Source: Aquatica leii (taxonomy: Eukaryota > Arthropoda > Insecta > Coleoptera > Lampyridae). Taken from it: DNA of 64,000 bases. Location of the stretch: positions 46,248,837 to 46,312,836 of the forward strand of contig CM069438.1 in the NCBI GenBank assembly GCA_035610365.1. The letters are read 5' to 3'. A program made the translations under genes and the position numbers. Numbering within the stretch: the stretch's first letter is position 1; every line of letters begins with the position of its first letter. Below are positions 1 to 8,949 of the stretch, one piece after another. Under the pieces are notes generated by a model. It was not told the DNA's origin, did not search any database, and worked only from the letters and a program-made list of their open reading frames with translations.

Positions 1-1
1 C

Positions 2-3000
2 GGAGACGCTCGGCCGATACGACTACATCCACGCAGACTTCCTTTGGCAAAAAGAGAAGAAGCCGAACAAATAATTACGGATATGGAGAGGGAAGGCGTG
101 ATTGAACCTTCAAGTAGCCCATGGGCATCCCCAGTGGTACTCGTAAAGAAGAAGGATGGATCAACGAGGTTTTGCGTAGACTACAGGCAGCTAAACGACG
201 TGACCAAAAAGGACAGCTACCCTTTACCCAGAATTGACGATACGCTAGACACCCTGTCAGGATCCCAGTGGTTTTCTACGTTAGATTTAAAGAGTGGATA
301 CTGGCAGGTAGAATTAGAACCCAAGGATCGTGAAAAAACAGCTTTTACGATCGGAACTGGTTTGTGGCAGTTCACTGTAATGCCCTTCGGCCTGTGTAAC
401 GCTCCTGCAACGTTCGAGCGTTTGATGGAGACCATCTTGCGCGGATTGTCTTGGAAGACGTGCTTGGTTTACCTGGACGACGTGATCGTGGTTGGAAGGT
501 CGTTTGAAGAGCACTTGAACAACTTGAAGGAAGTGTTCCAGAGATTACGTGGGGCTAACCTCAAACTGAGCCCAAAGAAGTGCCACGTATTTAAAAAGGA
601 AGTCCAATACCTTGGCCACGTCGTATCTAGAGATGGAGTAAGGGCTGACCCAGACAAAATCCGAGCAGTGCAAGCATGGCCAAGACCGATCGACAAACAT
701 CAGGTCCGAAGTTTCCTTGGGTTGTGCACTTATTATAGAAGATTTGTCTCCGGATTTGCCAATATTGCCAAACCATTGACAAAACTAACCGAAGAAAAAG
801 CAGAATTTAGATGGGATGAAGACTGCGAAAATTCTTTTAATCAACTAAAACAGGCCCTAGTCACTTCGCCAATTTTGAGTTATCCACGAGAAGATGGAAA
901 GTTTGTTTTGGATACCGACGCAAGCAATATGGCCATAGGCGCGGTCCTTTCGCAGGTTCAAGATGGACAAGAAAAGGTTATCGCGTACTTTAGCAAGGTT
1001 TTGTCTAGGCCAGAAAGGAATTATTGCGTGACTAGGAGGGAGCTGTTAGCAGTCGTTAAGTCCATCGAACATTTCTACAAGTATTTGTATGGACGAAAAT
1101 TCTTACTGAGAACAGACCACGCCGCTTTAAAATGGCTACTGCAGTTCCGTAACCCAGAAGGACAAGTAGCAAGATGGATCGAGAGACTGCAAGAGTATGA
1201 CTACGACACAGAACACCGTGCCGGAAGCAGTCATCGGAACGCTGATGCCTTGTCCAGAAGACCATGTCCGGCGGACTGCAGCCATTGTTCGCGACTGGAA
1301 GAAAAAGTCGAATGCCTCCGGAGAACTGCTATGGTTGATGATGAGTGGGAACCTGAGCAGTTACGTCGCGAACAAGAAGACGATCCTGAAATAAGACTAC
1401 TCCTGGACTGGAAAGAAAGCGGCCGACGACCAACCTGGGAAGAAGTGAGTGCTTTGGGCAAAAATATCAAAGCGTACTGGGCGCAGTGGGACTCCTTGAT
1501 AGTAGAAGACGGTCTTCTTAAGCGATCTCTAGAAAGTGTCAAGGGCACGGGAAACAGACTACAGTTGGTAGTGCCGAAGAGCAGGGTGACCGAAGTGTTG
1601 AAGCATCTCCACGATGGGACATCAGGAGGACACTTTGGCATTAAGAAGACGTTGGGTAAAGTGCGAGAACGATTCTACTGGATGAACTGCAAAGAGGACG
1701 TCATGAAATGGTGCCGTAAATGCATAGTCTGCGCTTCAGGAAATGGTCCAGCGAGAAAGCGCAAAGCACCCATGAAACAATACAACGTAGGAAACCCTTT
1801 GGAAAGAGTAGCGATTGACATCGCAGGGCCGTTCCCAGAATCCGATTCGGGAAATAAATACATCTTGGTGGCGATGGATTATTTCACGAAATGGACGGAG
1901 GCTTACGCCATACCCAATCAGGAAGCAGCTACAGTCGCAGACGTATTAGTAAAGGAGTTTTTCTGCCGGTTTGGAGTTCCGTTGGAGTTACACTCCGATC
2001 AAGGCCGCAATTTTGAGTCTGGGCTGTTTCAAGAAGTTTGCCGACTGTTAGGAATTAAAAAGACTAGGACAACGCCTCTCCATCCTCAGTCTGATGGCAT
2101 GGTTGAACGGATGAATCGAACAATGGGCAAGTACTTAGCCAAGGTAGTGTCCGAACATCAAAGAGACTGGGATCAGTACTTGCACCTCTTCTTAATGGCG
2201 TACCGATCATCCGTTCACGAAAGCACAGGCCAAACACCATCCTGTGTCATGCTCGGTCGTGAGATAAGATTACCATGCGATCTTCAATTTGGACGAAGAC
2301 CGGAAGAAGAAGTCGCTGGAGAAGATTACGTCAGCAAGCTGGCAAAGAGGCTAGACGAAGTACATGAAGAGGTTCGTAAAAACACACAAATTGCCAGCGA
2401 CAGGATGAAAACAAGATATGACGTCAAGGCGCAAAATGGTGGGTTTCAACCTGGCGATATGGTTTGGTTGTATAACCCTCAAAGGAGACGTGGTTTGTCG
2501 CCGAAGCTGCAAAGGCAATGGGAGGGCCCCTATGAAGTCGTGCAGCGTATTAACGACGTTATATACCGCATCCGAAAACCGCCCAGAGGCAAGCCAAAAG
2601 TGGTCCACGTCGATCGTCTAGCCCCGTTTGCTGGCGATAACCACAATCCGCAAGTTCAGGTCCGAACCAGAGTAATAAGTAGCAGAACCAGGAATCCAAT
2701 CGAAGAAATGGAGTTCGAAAAGTTTATGAACTTATACGGAGGTTCTGGAAAAGCTAGGTTCGGAGTTACCACCGAGGAACAACAAGACCTGTTCCAGACA
2801 CAAAAAGATTACGCCATCGCACATTGCGTGAGCGAGGAGCTTGACATGTCCAAAGGGGTTGCAGTCGTGTTTAAAAAGAAGTTTGGACAGCTAGATGAAT
2901 TACGAAGACAGCAACCGGCAGTCGGAAAGGTTTTAGGACTACGTGGTGACGGACGCTTCGTTTTCTATCTGGTCACCAAGAAATACTCACGTGTGAAGCC

Positions 3001-3403
3001 GTTATACAAAGATTTGTGGCGAACATTATGGAGTCTCAAGAGACAAATGGAGTTCCATCATGTTAAGAAATTGGCAGTACCCAAGCTTGGTTGTGGCTTA
3101 GACCAACTGAATTGGAGGACAGTTCGAAACATGTTGGAGGTCGTCTTCCGAGGAACAGGCGTTCAAGTGTTGGTCTGTAGTTACCAACCGAGGAGAGTAT
3201 TGGGTCAGGAAAAGTCCATTGACTGTTACTTTTATGGTCAAGGAAGTTGCCGAAATGGAGGAAGCTGCCGCTATCGCCACGATCCCTTTTACCGGTGTCG
3301 CATCCAGTCTCCTGTTCTGGGACAGAACAGTCCTAAGAAGGGGGCAGTGAAACGTCCGAGAAATTACTTGCAAATGCAAGAGCCTTCTAGAACTGTTATC
3401 TAG
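2..3403 (+). CDS. pol: Ty3/Gypsy Pol polyprotein (RT-RNase H-integrase-macrodomain-CCCH), 5' end outside the window
   Basis: The frame is open from the window edge, so gag, protease and the true start lie upstream; the first in-frame ATG is not a credible start. Numbering from the TTG codon at 44 (1119 residues): reverse transcriptase about 1-200 with YLDD at 143-146; RNase H about 285-405 with DTDAS at 290-294, E333, D358 and D401; an HHCC zinc-binding integrase N-terminus with H523, H530, C560 and C563; the integrase catalytic triad D592, D652, E688 with D-35-E spacing; and a GPY/F-type module around 805-860. After that comes a tail not normal for Gypsy Pol: a TARG1/OARD1-like macrodomain (about 905-1050) and a CCCH zinc finger (1061-1079). 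There is no internal stop or frameshift over 1.1 kb of codons, so this copy is young or recently active. It makes and integrates the element's cDNA; the role of the tail is unknown. Confidence 0.95.
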   Translation, partial: GDARPIRLHPRRLPLAKREEAEQIITDMEREGVIEPSSSPWASPVVLVKKKDGSTRFCVDYRQLNDVTKKDSYPLPRIDDTLDTLSGSQWFSTLDLKSGYWQVELEPKDREKTAFTIGTGLWQFTVMPFGLCNAPATFERLMETILRGLSWKTCLVYLDDVIVVGRSFEEHLNNLKEVFQRLRGANLKLSPKKCHVFKKEVQYLGHVVSRDGVRADPDKIRAVQAWPRPIDKHQVRSFLGLCTYYRRFVSGFANIAKPLTKLTEEKAEFRWDEDCENSFNQLKQALVTSPILSYPREDGKFVLDTDASNMAIGAVLSQVQDGQEKVIAYFSKVLSRPERNYCVTRRELLAVVKSIEHFYKYLYGRKFLLRTDHAALKWLLQFRNPEGQVARWIERLQEYDYDTEHRAGSSHRNADALSRRPCPADCSHCSRLEEKVECLRRTAMVDDEWEPEQLRREQEDDPEIRLLLDWKESGRRPTWEEVSALGKNIKAYWAQWDSLIVEDGLLKRSLESVKGTGNRLQLVVPKSRVTEVLKHLHDGTSGGHFGIKKTLGKVRERFYWMNCKEDVMKWCRKCIVCASGNGPARKRKAPMKQYNVGNPLERVAIDIAGPFPESDSGNKYILVAMDYFTKWTEAYAIPNQEAATVADVLVKEFFCRFGVPLELHSDQGRNFESGLFQEVCRLLGIKKTRTTPLHPQSDGMVERMNRTMGKYLAKVVSEHQRDWDQYLHLFLMAYRSSVHESTGQTPSCVMLGREIRLPCDLQFGRRPEEEVAGEDYVSKLAKRLDEVHEEVRKNTQIASDRMKTRYDVKAQNGGFQPGDMVWLYNPQRRRGLSPKLQRQWEGPYEVVQRINDVIYRIRKPPRGKPKVVHVDRLAPFAGDNHNPQVQVRTRVISSRTRNPIEEMEFEKFMNLYGGSGKARFGVTTEEQQDLFQTQKDYAIAHCVSEELDMSKGVAVVFKKKFGQLDELRRQQPAVGKVLGLRGDGRFVFYLVTKKYSRVKPLYKDLWRTLWSLKRQMEFHHVKKLAVPKLGCGLDQLNWRTVRNMLEVVFRGTGVQVLVCSYQPRRVLGQEKSIDCYFYGQGSCRNGGSCRYRHDPFYRCRIQSPVLGQNSPKKGAVKRPRNYLQMQEPSRTVI
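2756..3280 (+). other. TARG1/OARD1-like macrodomain followed by a CCCH zinc finger, at the Pol C-terminus
   Basis: Residues about 905-1050 of the Pol follow the order of TARG1-type macrodomains: an 'IAHCVSEELDMSKGVAVVF' segment, a KKKFG run at 944-948, a hydrophobic 'FVFYLVTKK' strand, and GCGLDQLNW at 1016-1024. In the TARG1 family a lysine in the KKKFG region and the aspartate of GCGLD are the catalytic pair that removes ADP-ribose from acidic side chains; both are present here (K944-946 and D1020). The CCCH motif is C1061-X7-C1069-X5-C1075-X3-H1079, the canonical RNA-binding spacing. Family knowledge suggests ADP-ribosyl hydrolase plus nucleic acid binding. Activity, cleavage from Pol and benefit to the element are inference. 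A decayed second copy near 61.7-62.1 kb keeps both parts. Confidence 0.85.
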
Positions 3404-3690
3404 TTTCTAGAAAATATAGCGAAAAGTGAGGAACGATCGAGAAGAATTCGCTGATGTCTATAAAAGCCGAAGACGGAAATCGTAGGTCAGTTATTGCTGG
3501 AATGTGAATGCATGCAGTATTAAATAAATAAGCAAGTGAAGATAAATAAGTGATTAGCACGTGCGGAGTTTTAAATAACAGTGTACACCGAATCGAGTGA
3601 ACGTGACTATCAGCTGTGAAATCCGAGGACGTTATCTAATCTTATCTTAAGTGTTATACAACGGTCATACATAAATTATAGTGTAAGTGT
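3348..3690 (+). repeat. Probable 3' LTR start and untranslated tail of the Gypsy element
   Basis: A purine-rich run (3335-3347) overlaps the end of the Pol frame and is followed by TG at 3348, the usual polypurine-tract to LTR transition. Downstream are a TATA box (tataaaag, 3459-3466) and an AATAAA at 3523-3528, the expected U3/R order. I cannot place the LTR 3' end because the 5' LTR is outside the window; the end given is a guess. The second copy of the lineage keeps weak similarity here (about 62.16-62.29 kb). Confidence 0.45.
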
Positions 3691-4907
3691 TTTTATTATT
3701 AGATTTTAGTAGTTCGGTCAATTTAAAAGTATACATATTTTTATAATAAGTAAACGTAGTTTTAGTCGTTTTAAATAAATTAGTTTTTAAGTAATAAATT
3801 CGTTACAAAACTTTGATGTTAAGCTAGAACCTTTGATCTATACAATTTTTTAATTTTTTTTAAATTTAACGTTAATTGCAAATTTTTAATAGTTATATCA
3901 TTTATTTTTAAGAACAAATATAACTACACAAGTGAAGTAATAACATTCTGCTGAACTTTCATTGTTTATTATTTTTACAAAATAGTAAACAAAATAATAA
4001 ACAATGAAAGTTCAGCAGAATGTTATTACTTCACATCAAGCAACATTGTTTAATACATTCAAACATAACTACACAAATTAAAATTGCACATTGCTATATA
4101 ATTAAAATGTCCTACTAGAACATATACGAAGTATTATATAAGGTAATAACCAAATAAATTGTAGTTATTTACTTCAACAGAAAATACACAATAATTTATA
4201 ACTTACATTGCATTGTACAAAAACTATAATCATAATAATGGCGCGTACCATAAGAAGCGTTTCTTGTCCGTTCACCGTCAGAACCGGCGGGAGATTCAAA
4301 TCCACAAAGAAACAAACTACATACATTTGTAGACAAAATTCGTACTTTCTCTAAGCGGCTTAAACTATGAGTAATGCGTAAGGAATGTTTCAGTTTTCTA
4401 AGGTCACATAAATGAGGGTACCAAACGGTTTATTTACAATTACTCAAAGCTTCGTATTCATAGATTTCAGTTGGACGCTCTTGTGTTTTGCTCGTGCTGT
4501 ACAGTGCTGCTAAGACTTTTATATTTACTTTATGTGTTTAAAACAAGATGAATCAATTAAATCAAATTTAGCATTTGTTATTGTAATAGTTTTTTAATAT
4601 ATATTTTCATATAAATATAGGATTTTATATAATTTGCAACTCCAAGCAAAATAAATTATGTAGTATTAATTTATGCCTTTGTTTTGTGTTTTAAGTTTAT
4701 TGTTCGGATTTTAGTTTAAAGTGTTGACCAAATCTCATCGACTAGATCTAACCGAAGAAACTTTGGATGTAAGTATTTAGTTTGCTTAACTTTTTCGATC
4801 GCGTTTAATTAAATCTATAACGGCGTTGTTTTATAAGATATAATAAGCATTGCTACAAATATATTACTACGTAATCTATCATTATATTATAAATCGGTCT
4901 ATAATAA
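3691..4907. other. AT-rich intergenic stretch
   Basis: No ORF or recognisable element apart from the hairpin at 3932-4034. The left copy of the TAA target duplication of the next element ends this stretch (4905-4907). Confidence 0.6.
3932..4034. repeat. Perfect 44-bp inverted repeat (hairpin) with 15-nt loop
   Basis: The left arm 3932-3975 and right arm 3991-4034 are exact reverse complements; the loop is 3976-3990. The hairpin is flanked by a 12-bp direct repeat, ataactacacaa, at 3920-3931 and 4065-4076. The left copy abuts the hairpin but the right copy is 30 bp away, so this is not a simple target duplication. A small foldback or MITE-like insertion fits best. Confidence 0.8.
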
Positions 4908-5040
4908 CACTGGTTTGCAAAAAAATATTTTTTATCGAGCCCTGACATTATTTCGGGTGATTCTTATGTAAAATGACGTCCTGAATCCAAATATGTCTTC
5001 AGTTTTCTTCCATCACCCACCCTTTTCGAGGGAGCCCCAA
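4908..5040 (+). repeat. Left terminal inverted repeat of the 4.9-7.5 kb element
   Basis: It pairs with the reverse complement of 7357-7478. The outer 12 bases match except for a two-base tt/cc difference, and the inner blocks match with small indels. Confidence 0.75.
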
Positions 5041-5208
5041 ATCTCTAATTTTACCACTTTTCGATAAATTAATTATAATTTATTTATCGAGCGATAATAA
5101 TAATTATAATAATTACTATAATAATAAATATATGGACATGAATTTAATTTAAATGGGAAAAAGAACTATTTTAAGTATAAACAGTAATAAATAAAAAGAT
5201 ATTCATCG

Positions 5209-6885
5209 TTATTTGGTGCTTGCTTTTCTTTTATACCCTGAGGTACAGCTCTCTCGTTTCAAAAACCAGCAGTACTCCGCCAACATGCTTGCATTCCAAT
5301 TCCCTGAAAATCTCTTCTCTAGCTTAGCGATGTCTTGATGGAACCGTTCCCCGTGTTTATCCGAGACAGCTCCTAAATTTTTAGAGAAAAAGTCTAGATG
5401 CGAGTGAAGGAACTTTAAGAGACATATTACATCCTATGTCCTTGTACGCTAAAAGCAGTTCCTCGACGTGAGCGACATAATCTTCATTTTTGTGGTTACC
5501 CAGGAAGTTCTTACAAACGTTTTGAAATGCAAGCCAAGCTTGTTTTTCTTTTCGACTTAGGTGTTCAATAAACTTCGAATCTTGGAAGAGTTGTCTAATC
5601 TGGGGACCAACAAAAACGCCTTCTTTGATTTTAGTTTCGCTAAGACGAGAAGATTTAGTTTTTAAAAATTGAAATGCGCCACCTGTCTTGTCCGCTGCTT
5701 TCACAAACTGCTTGATCAATCCGAGTTTGATGTGTAAAGGTGGTAAGTAAATATTTTCCTTCGGAACCAAAGGATTGTGGGCGACTTTTTTTGACCAGGA
5801 ATAAGATATTCTCGCGGAGGCCAGTCCCGTACGATGTAATGTTTATCTTGGGTTCGGTTATCCCATTCACAAAGGAAGCAGCCATATTTTGTGAATGCTG
5901 ATTGCAGGCCCGTGAGTAGAGCAACAACTTTTAAGTCAGCGCAAAGTTTCCACTTATAATCATGATAACTAATTTTATCAAAGATTCTGAAGATGTTTTC
6001 GTACGTTTCCTTCATATCAACAGAGTATGCAACTGGAACTGATGGGAAGTCATTCCCATCTGCCAACAGGACAACTTTTAAGCTTGTTTTTGATGAGTCT
6101 ATAAACAGTCTCTATTTGTCTGGGTCACATGGCATCTGTAGCTCTGTCATCAATAAATTTGCATTAGGGCAGAACACTAAACCTTTATCTTCTGAGAAAA
6201 GACATTTCAGGGTTGCTTGTCTGCTCCTGTAAAAAGATATTTTTACTCCCTTTTCTAAGAGATTCCACTGTTGAAGTCGCGATCCTAGGAGCTAAGATTT
6301 AGTCTTGGGTAACTGCAAATCCCTGACAAGATCATTTAATTCCGATTGAGTGAGGAGGTGAGGTTGCCGAGAAACTAAATCTGCGGAATACTCTTCATCA
6401 TCATTGAACGTATCATTCGAAGCCTTAGGTTGTGGCTCAGAGTCTTTTAAATCAATTTCCGACTCTAGAGTATAAGTGTTTGTGGGCTCTGGGATTGGCA
6501 AAGTATCGTTATGAGGAACAGGTCTTAGAGCTGACCGAATATTGGGTTACTGAATTGTATGCTTACTTTTGCTCGAAAACCCGACGGTGGAAGTCATACA
6601 AAAGTAACAATCTGTAAGATGACAGCGAGGTTCACGCCAAACCATGGGCACAACAAATGGCATTGATTTACGGGTACCTTTGAGCCATTTGGTCAAACTA
6701 CTGTAACAAGTCGTACAGCAAACTGACGGAGCTCAAGTCTTGTCCTGGTCGCTAACTTGACAATCAAAGTACAATTTATAAGCTGTTTTAACAAGCGGAG
6801 AAAGAGGTTTTCGTTGCGCTTTTAAAGTTAATTCCCCGCAAACATAGCAGAATCTATCGGGATGATTTTTACACTCGCGTGGCAT
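5209..6885 (-). pseudogene. Broken copy of an uncharacterised arthropod protein family, candidate DDE-type transposase
   Basis: Read on the minus strand from ATG at 6885 to TAA at 5211-5209. The N-terminus has a cysteine pair (CYVC, near residue 13) and an MVWREP segment. The middle has FIDSSKTS, then CADLKVV about 70 residues on, then CFLCEWDNR; the C-terminal part has a GERFHQD motif. I recognise this layout as a family often left as 'uncharacterized protein' in arthropod genomes. In frame from the start, TGA (6735-6733) replaces a tryptophan and TAA interrupts at 6549-6547; a frameshift follows near 6290, TAG at 6114-6112 replaces another tryptophan, and two more frameshifts fall near 5785 and 5420. 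Location between TIRs suggests a transposase with candidate acidic residues in FIDSS, CADLK and GERFH, which is inference. Confidence 0.75.
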
Positions 6886-7356
6886 AATTAAACAGTAATT
6901 CAACGCCCGACATTAACCACAAATCACACTTAGTCACTTGAAAAAATCCGGAGTAAAAGTAATTTTACTGTTTTACACAAATGAACACAAAATCCAGCAC
7001 GTTTAAAACGTTGACAAGTTAACTCTGCAACAGCTATAGATATACTGATCGAAGCAGTTAAGCAAACAATGTAATATACTATAATGAGAAGAGTAATGCA
7101 AATTCAAGCCTGTCGAAAATTCCTGTTCAAACCTGCATGTGGTATTGAAATCGTCAGCGTCGTGCAGTGAATCTTCCTAACTGTTTATTGATATTTTTTT
7201 ACTGTTCTTATATATTTGTATTTTATTGTTGTTTCTATATACATTTTATAACAAAACTTTTACCATATACTTTGATATACATTTTATTACCTGCTTTGGG
7301 ATGTTTAACGGCTATAAGTTAAAATTTAAAAAAAAATGCAAAAAATAAAATAAAAA

Positions 7357-7478
7357 TGGGGTCTCCCCAAAATAGGTGGGTGATGGGTAAAAACGGAGCT
7401 CATTTTTGGATTCATGAGGTCATTTTACATAAGAATCGTCACGAATGGTATCAGGGCCGATTATCATGCAGGCCAGTG
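7357..7478 (-). repeat. Right terminal inverted repeat of the 4.9-7.5 kb element
   Basis: Reverse complement partner of 4908-5040, ending CCAGTG and followed by the duplicated TAA. Confidence 0.75.
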
Positions 7479-7481
7479 TAA

Positions 7482-8937
7482 TTATTTGTTTCTAAACGTC
7501 ATTTATTAAGGTATTTTTTTACCTAGTTAGTTGGTCTTAATCTGTGTTTGTGTACTTACTGTTTGGTTAGTTATATTGTAGATGCATGTGTAAACCGGCC
7601 TTTGGCTAGAGGTAGGTGTAAAGGGGGCTATAGATATACAAGATGGCGAAAATAAGGTAATGAGATCCTTATGTATTAGCTTTGTAGTATTTAGAGTTTC
7701 TTGGAAATAAACTTAAACTAGAAGTGGTAGATCAATCCTTTGAGTGTTCTTGAATTAGAACCCAATCATAAATAACAATACACTTACGTGGACCTTTTTA
7801 GTTGCGGGTTGAGATTGCTGTCTTGTGTTATCCGGTAAGATTATTTTAGTAGCGTCTCCAGAGATATAGCATCCTTAACTTTTTTTAAGCTACAATTGTA
7901 GTGGGTTAGTCGTGGTACAGTCCACAACATTACAAACTGTAACATATTAACAGAAGCATACTAAGTGTAGCCGTCTTTTATAGTAATAATTTTTGTTTAG
8001 ATTTTATTTATATTATATTTGCATATAAACATTTTTTATATATTTTTGTAGTTTGTGAACGCTTATAGAATTTAATATAGAATTTACATGTAAACAAAGC
8101 TATCACAAACAATTTATTTTAACCGCTTTAAAAAATTACCATAACAGTTTACAAAACAACTAAATGTTTATGCTGTCATACAATGTATACAAATTTATTT
8201 TTAAAAAAACATTATACGAATCCTTATTGTCGACATTGTTTACAGCGTTACATCTCAGGCGTACCATTAGCTTTAATGCTACAAAGAAATAGAAAATAGT
8301 AATTTAATGTAAACGTGGGCGCCATTACTGTGAATTGTTAACTGTAACATACAGTACAACAAAGAGAATGTAGGTATATTGTCAATACTACACCTACCAC
8401 ATAATAGAAAAATTAATTTGTTTGTAAATCAACAATTGTTTATTGTATTGTTTTATTTACAAAACATTTACTAAACTTAGTATTGTATTTAATTTAAATA
8501 AAAGTTTCAATTTATTTGTTTACAAAAAATTAAATCTATGTACATTAAGGTAAAGTTTATATGACAAACAATTTTTTTTTTCGCGTACATATATTACATT
8601 TTGTTCTATCAAATATAACAATAATACAACGATTGAAAAACTTAAGTTAAGGCTTAGGGCTTACTACAATGCAATAAATTTTTAGTCGAAAAAGAAGGTT
8701 TCTTACATGTACCAATTTTCAATCAATTAATTTAATTGATACATAAATTTGTTTTGCGCTATAGGCTAGCTTAGATCTAAACTAGACCAGGCTTGTAGTA
8801 TTCTGCTTACGTCAACAGTATTATGTTGAATATAAATTTAGTACTCTTTCCCAAACCACTTTTAATGTACTTAATTGTTACTCCTTCCGGTTCCGGGTAA
8901 GGTGAGTTTTTACCTCATGTTGAACTTTTTTGTTTGT
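7482..8937. other. AT-rich intergenic stretch with a possible LTR-like fragment
   Basis: No supported ORF. Bases about 7560-7860 are less AT-rich. A stretch of about 48 bp at 7793-7842 (gtggac...ttatccgg) has a roughly 75% match at 26042-26090, suggesting a dispersed repeat. I cannot name it. Confidence 0.4.
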
Positions 8938-8949
8938 ACTTTTTGTAAT

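Larger units (their letters stand above)
4908..7478 (-). mobile_element. 2.57 kb TIR-bounded DNA element carrying a broken orphan-family gene
   Basis: The two ends are imperfect inverted repeats over about 125 bp, starting CACTGG (4908) and ending CCAGTG (7478), with long matched blocks such as gattcttatgtaaaatgac and ccatcacccacc. TAA lies immediately outside both ends (4905-4907 and 7479-7481), a 3-bp target duplication. The only gene inside is the orphan-family pseudogene at 5209-6885 on the minus strand. CACTR-type ends with 3-bp duplications occur in the CACTA/Chapaev group, but six bases are too few to assign a superfamily. Multiple stops make this copy non-autonomous. Confidence 0.75.
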
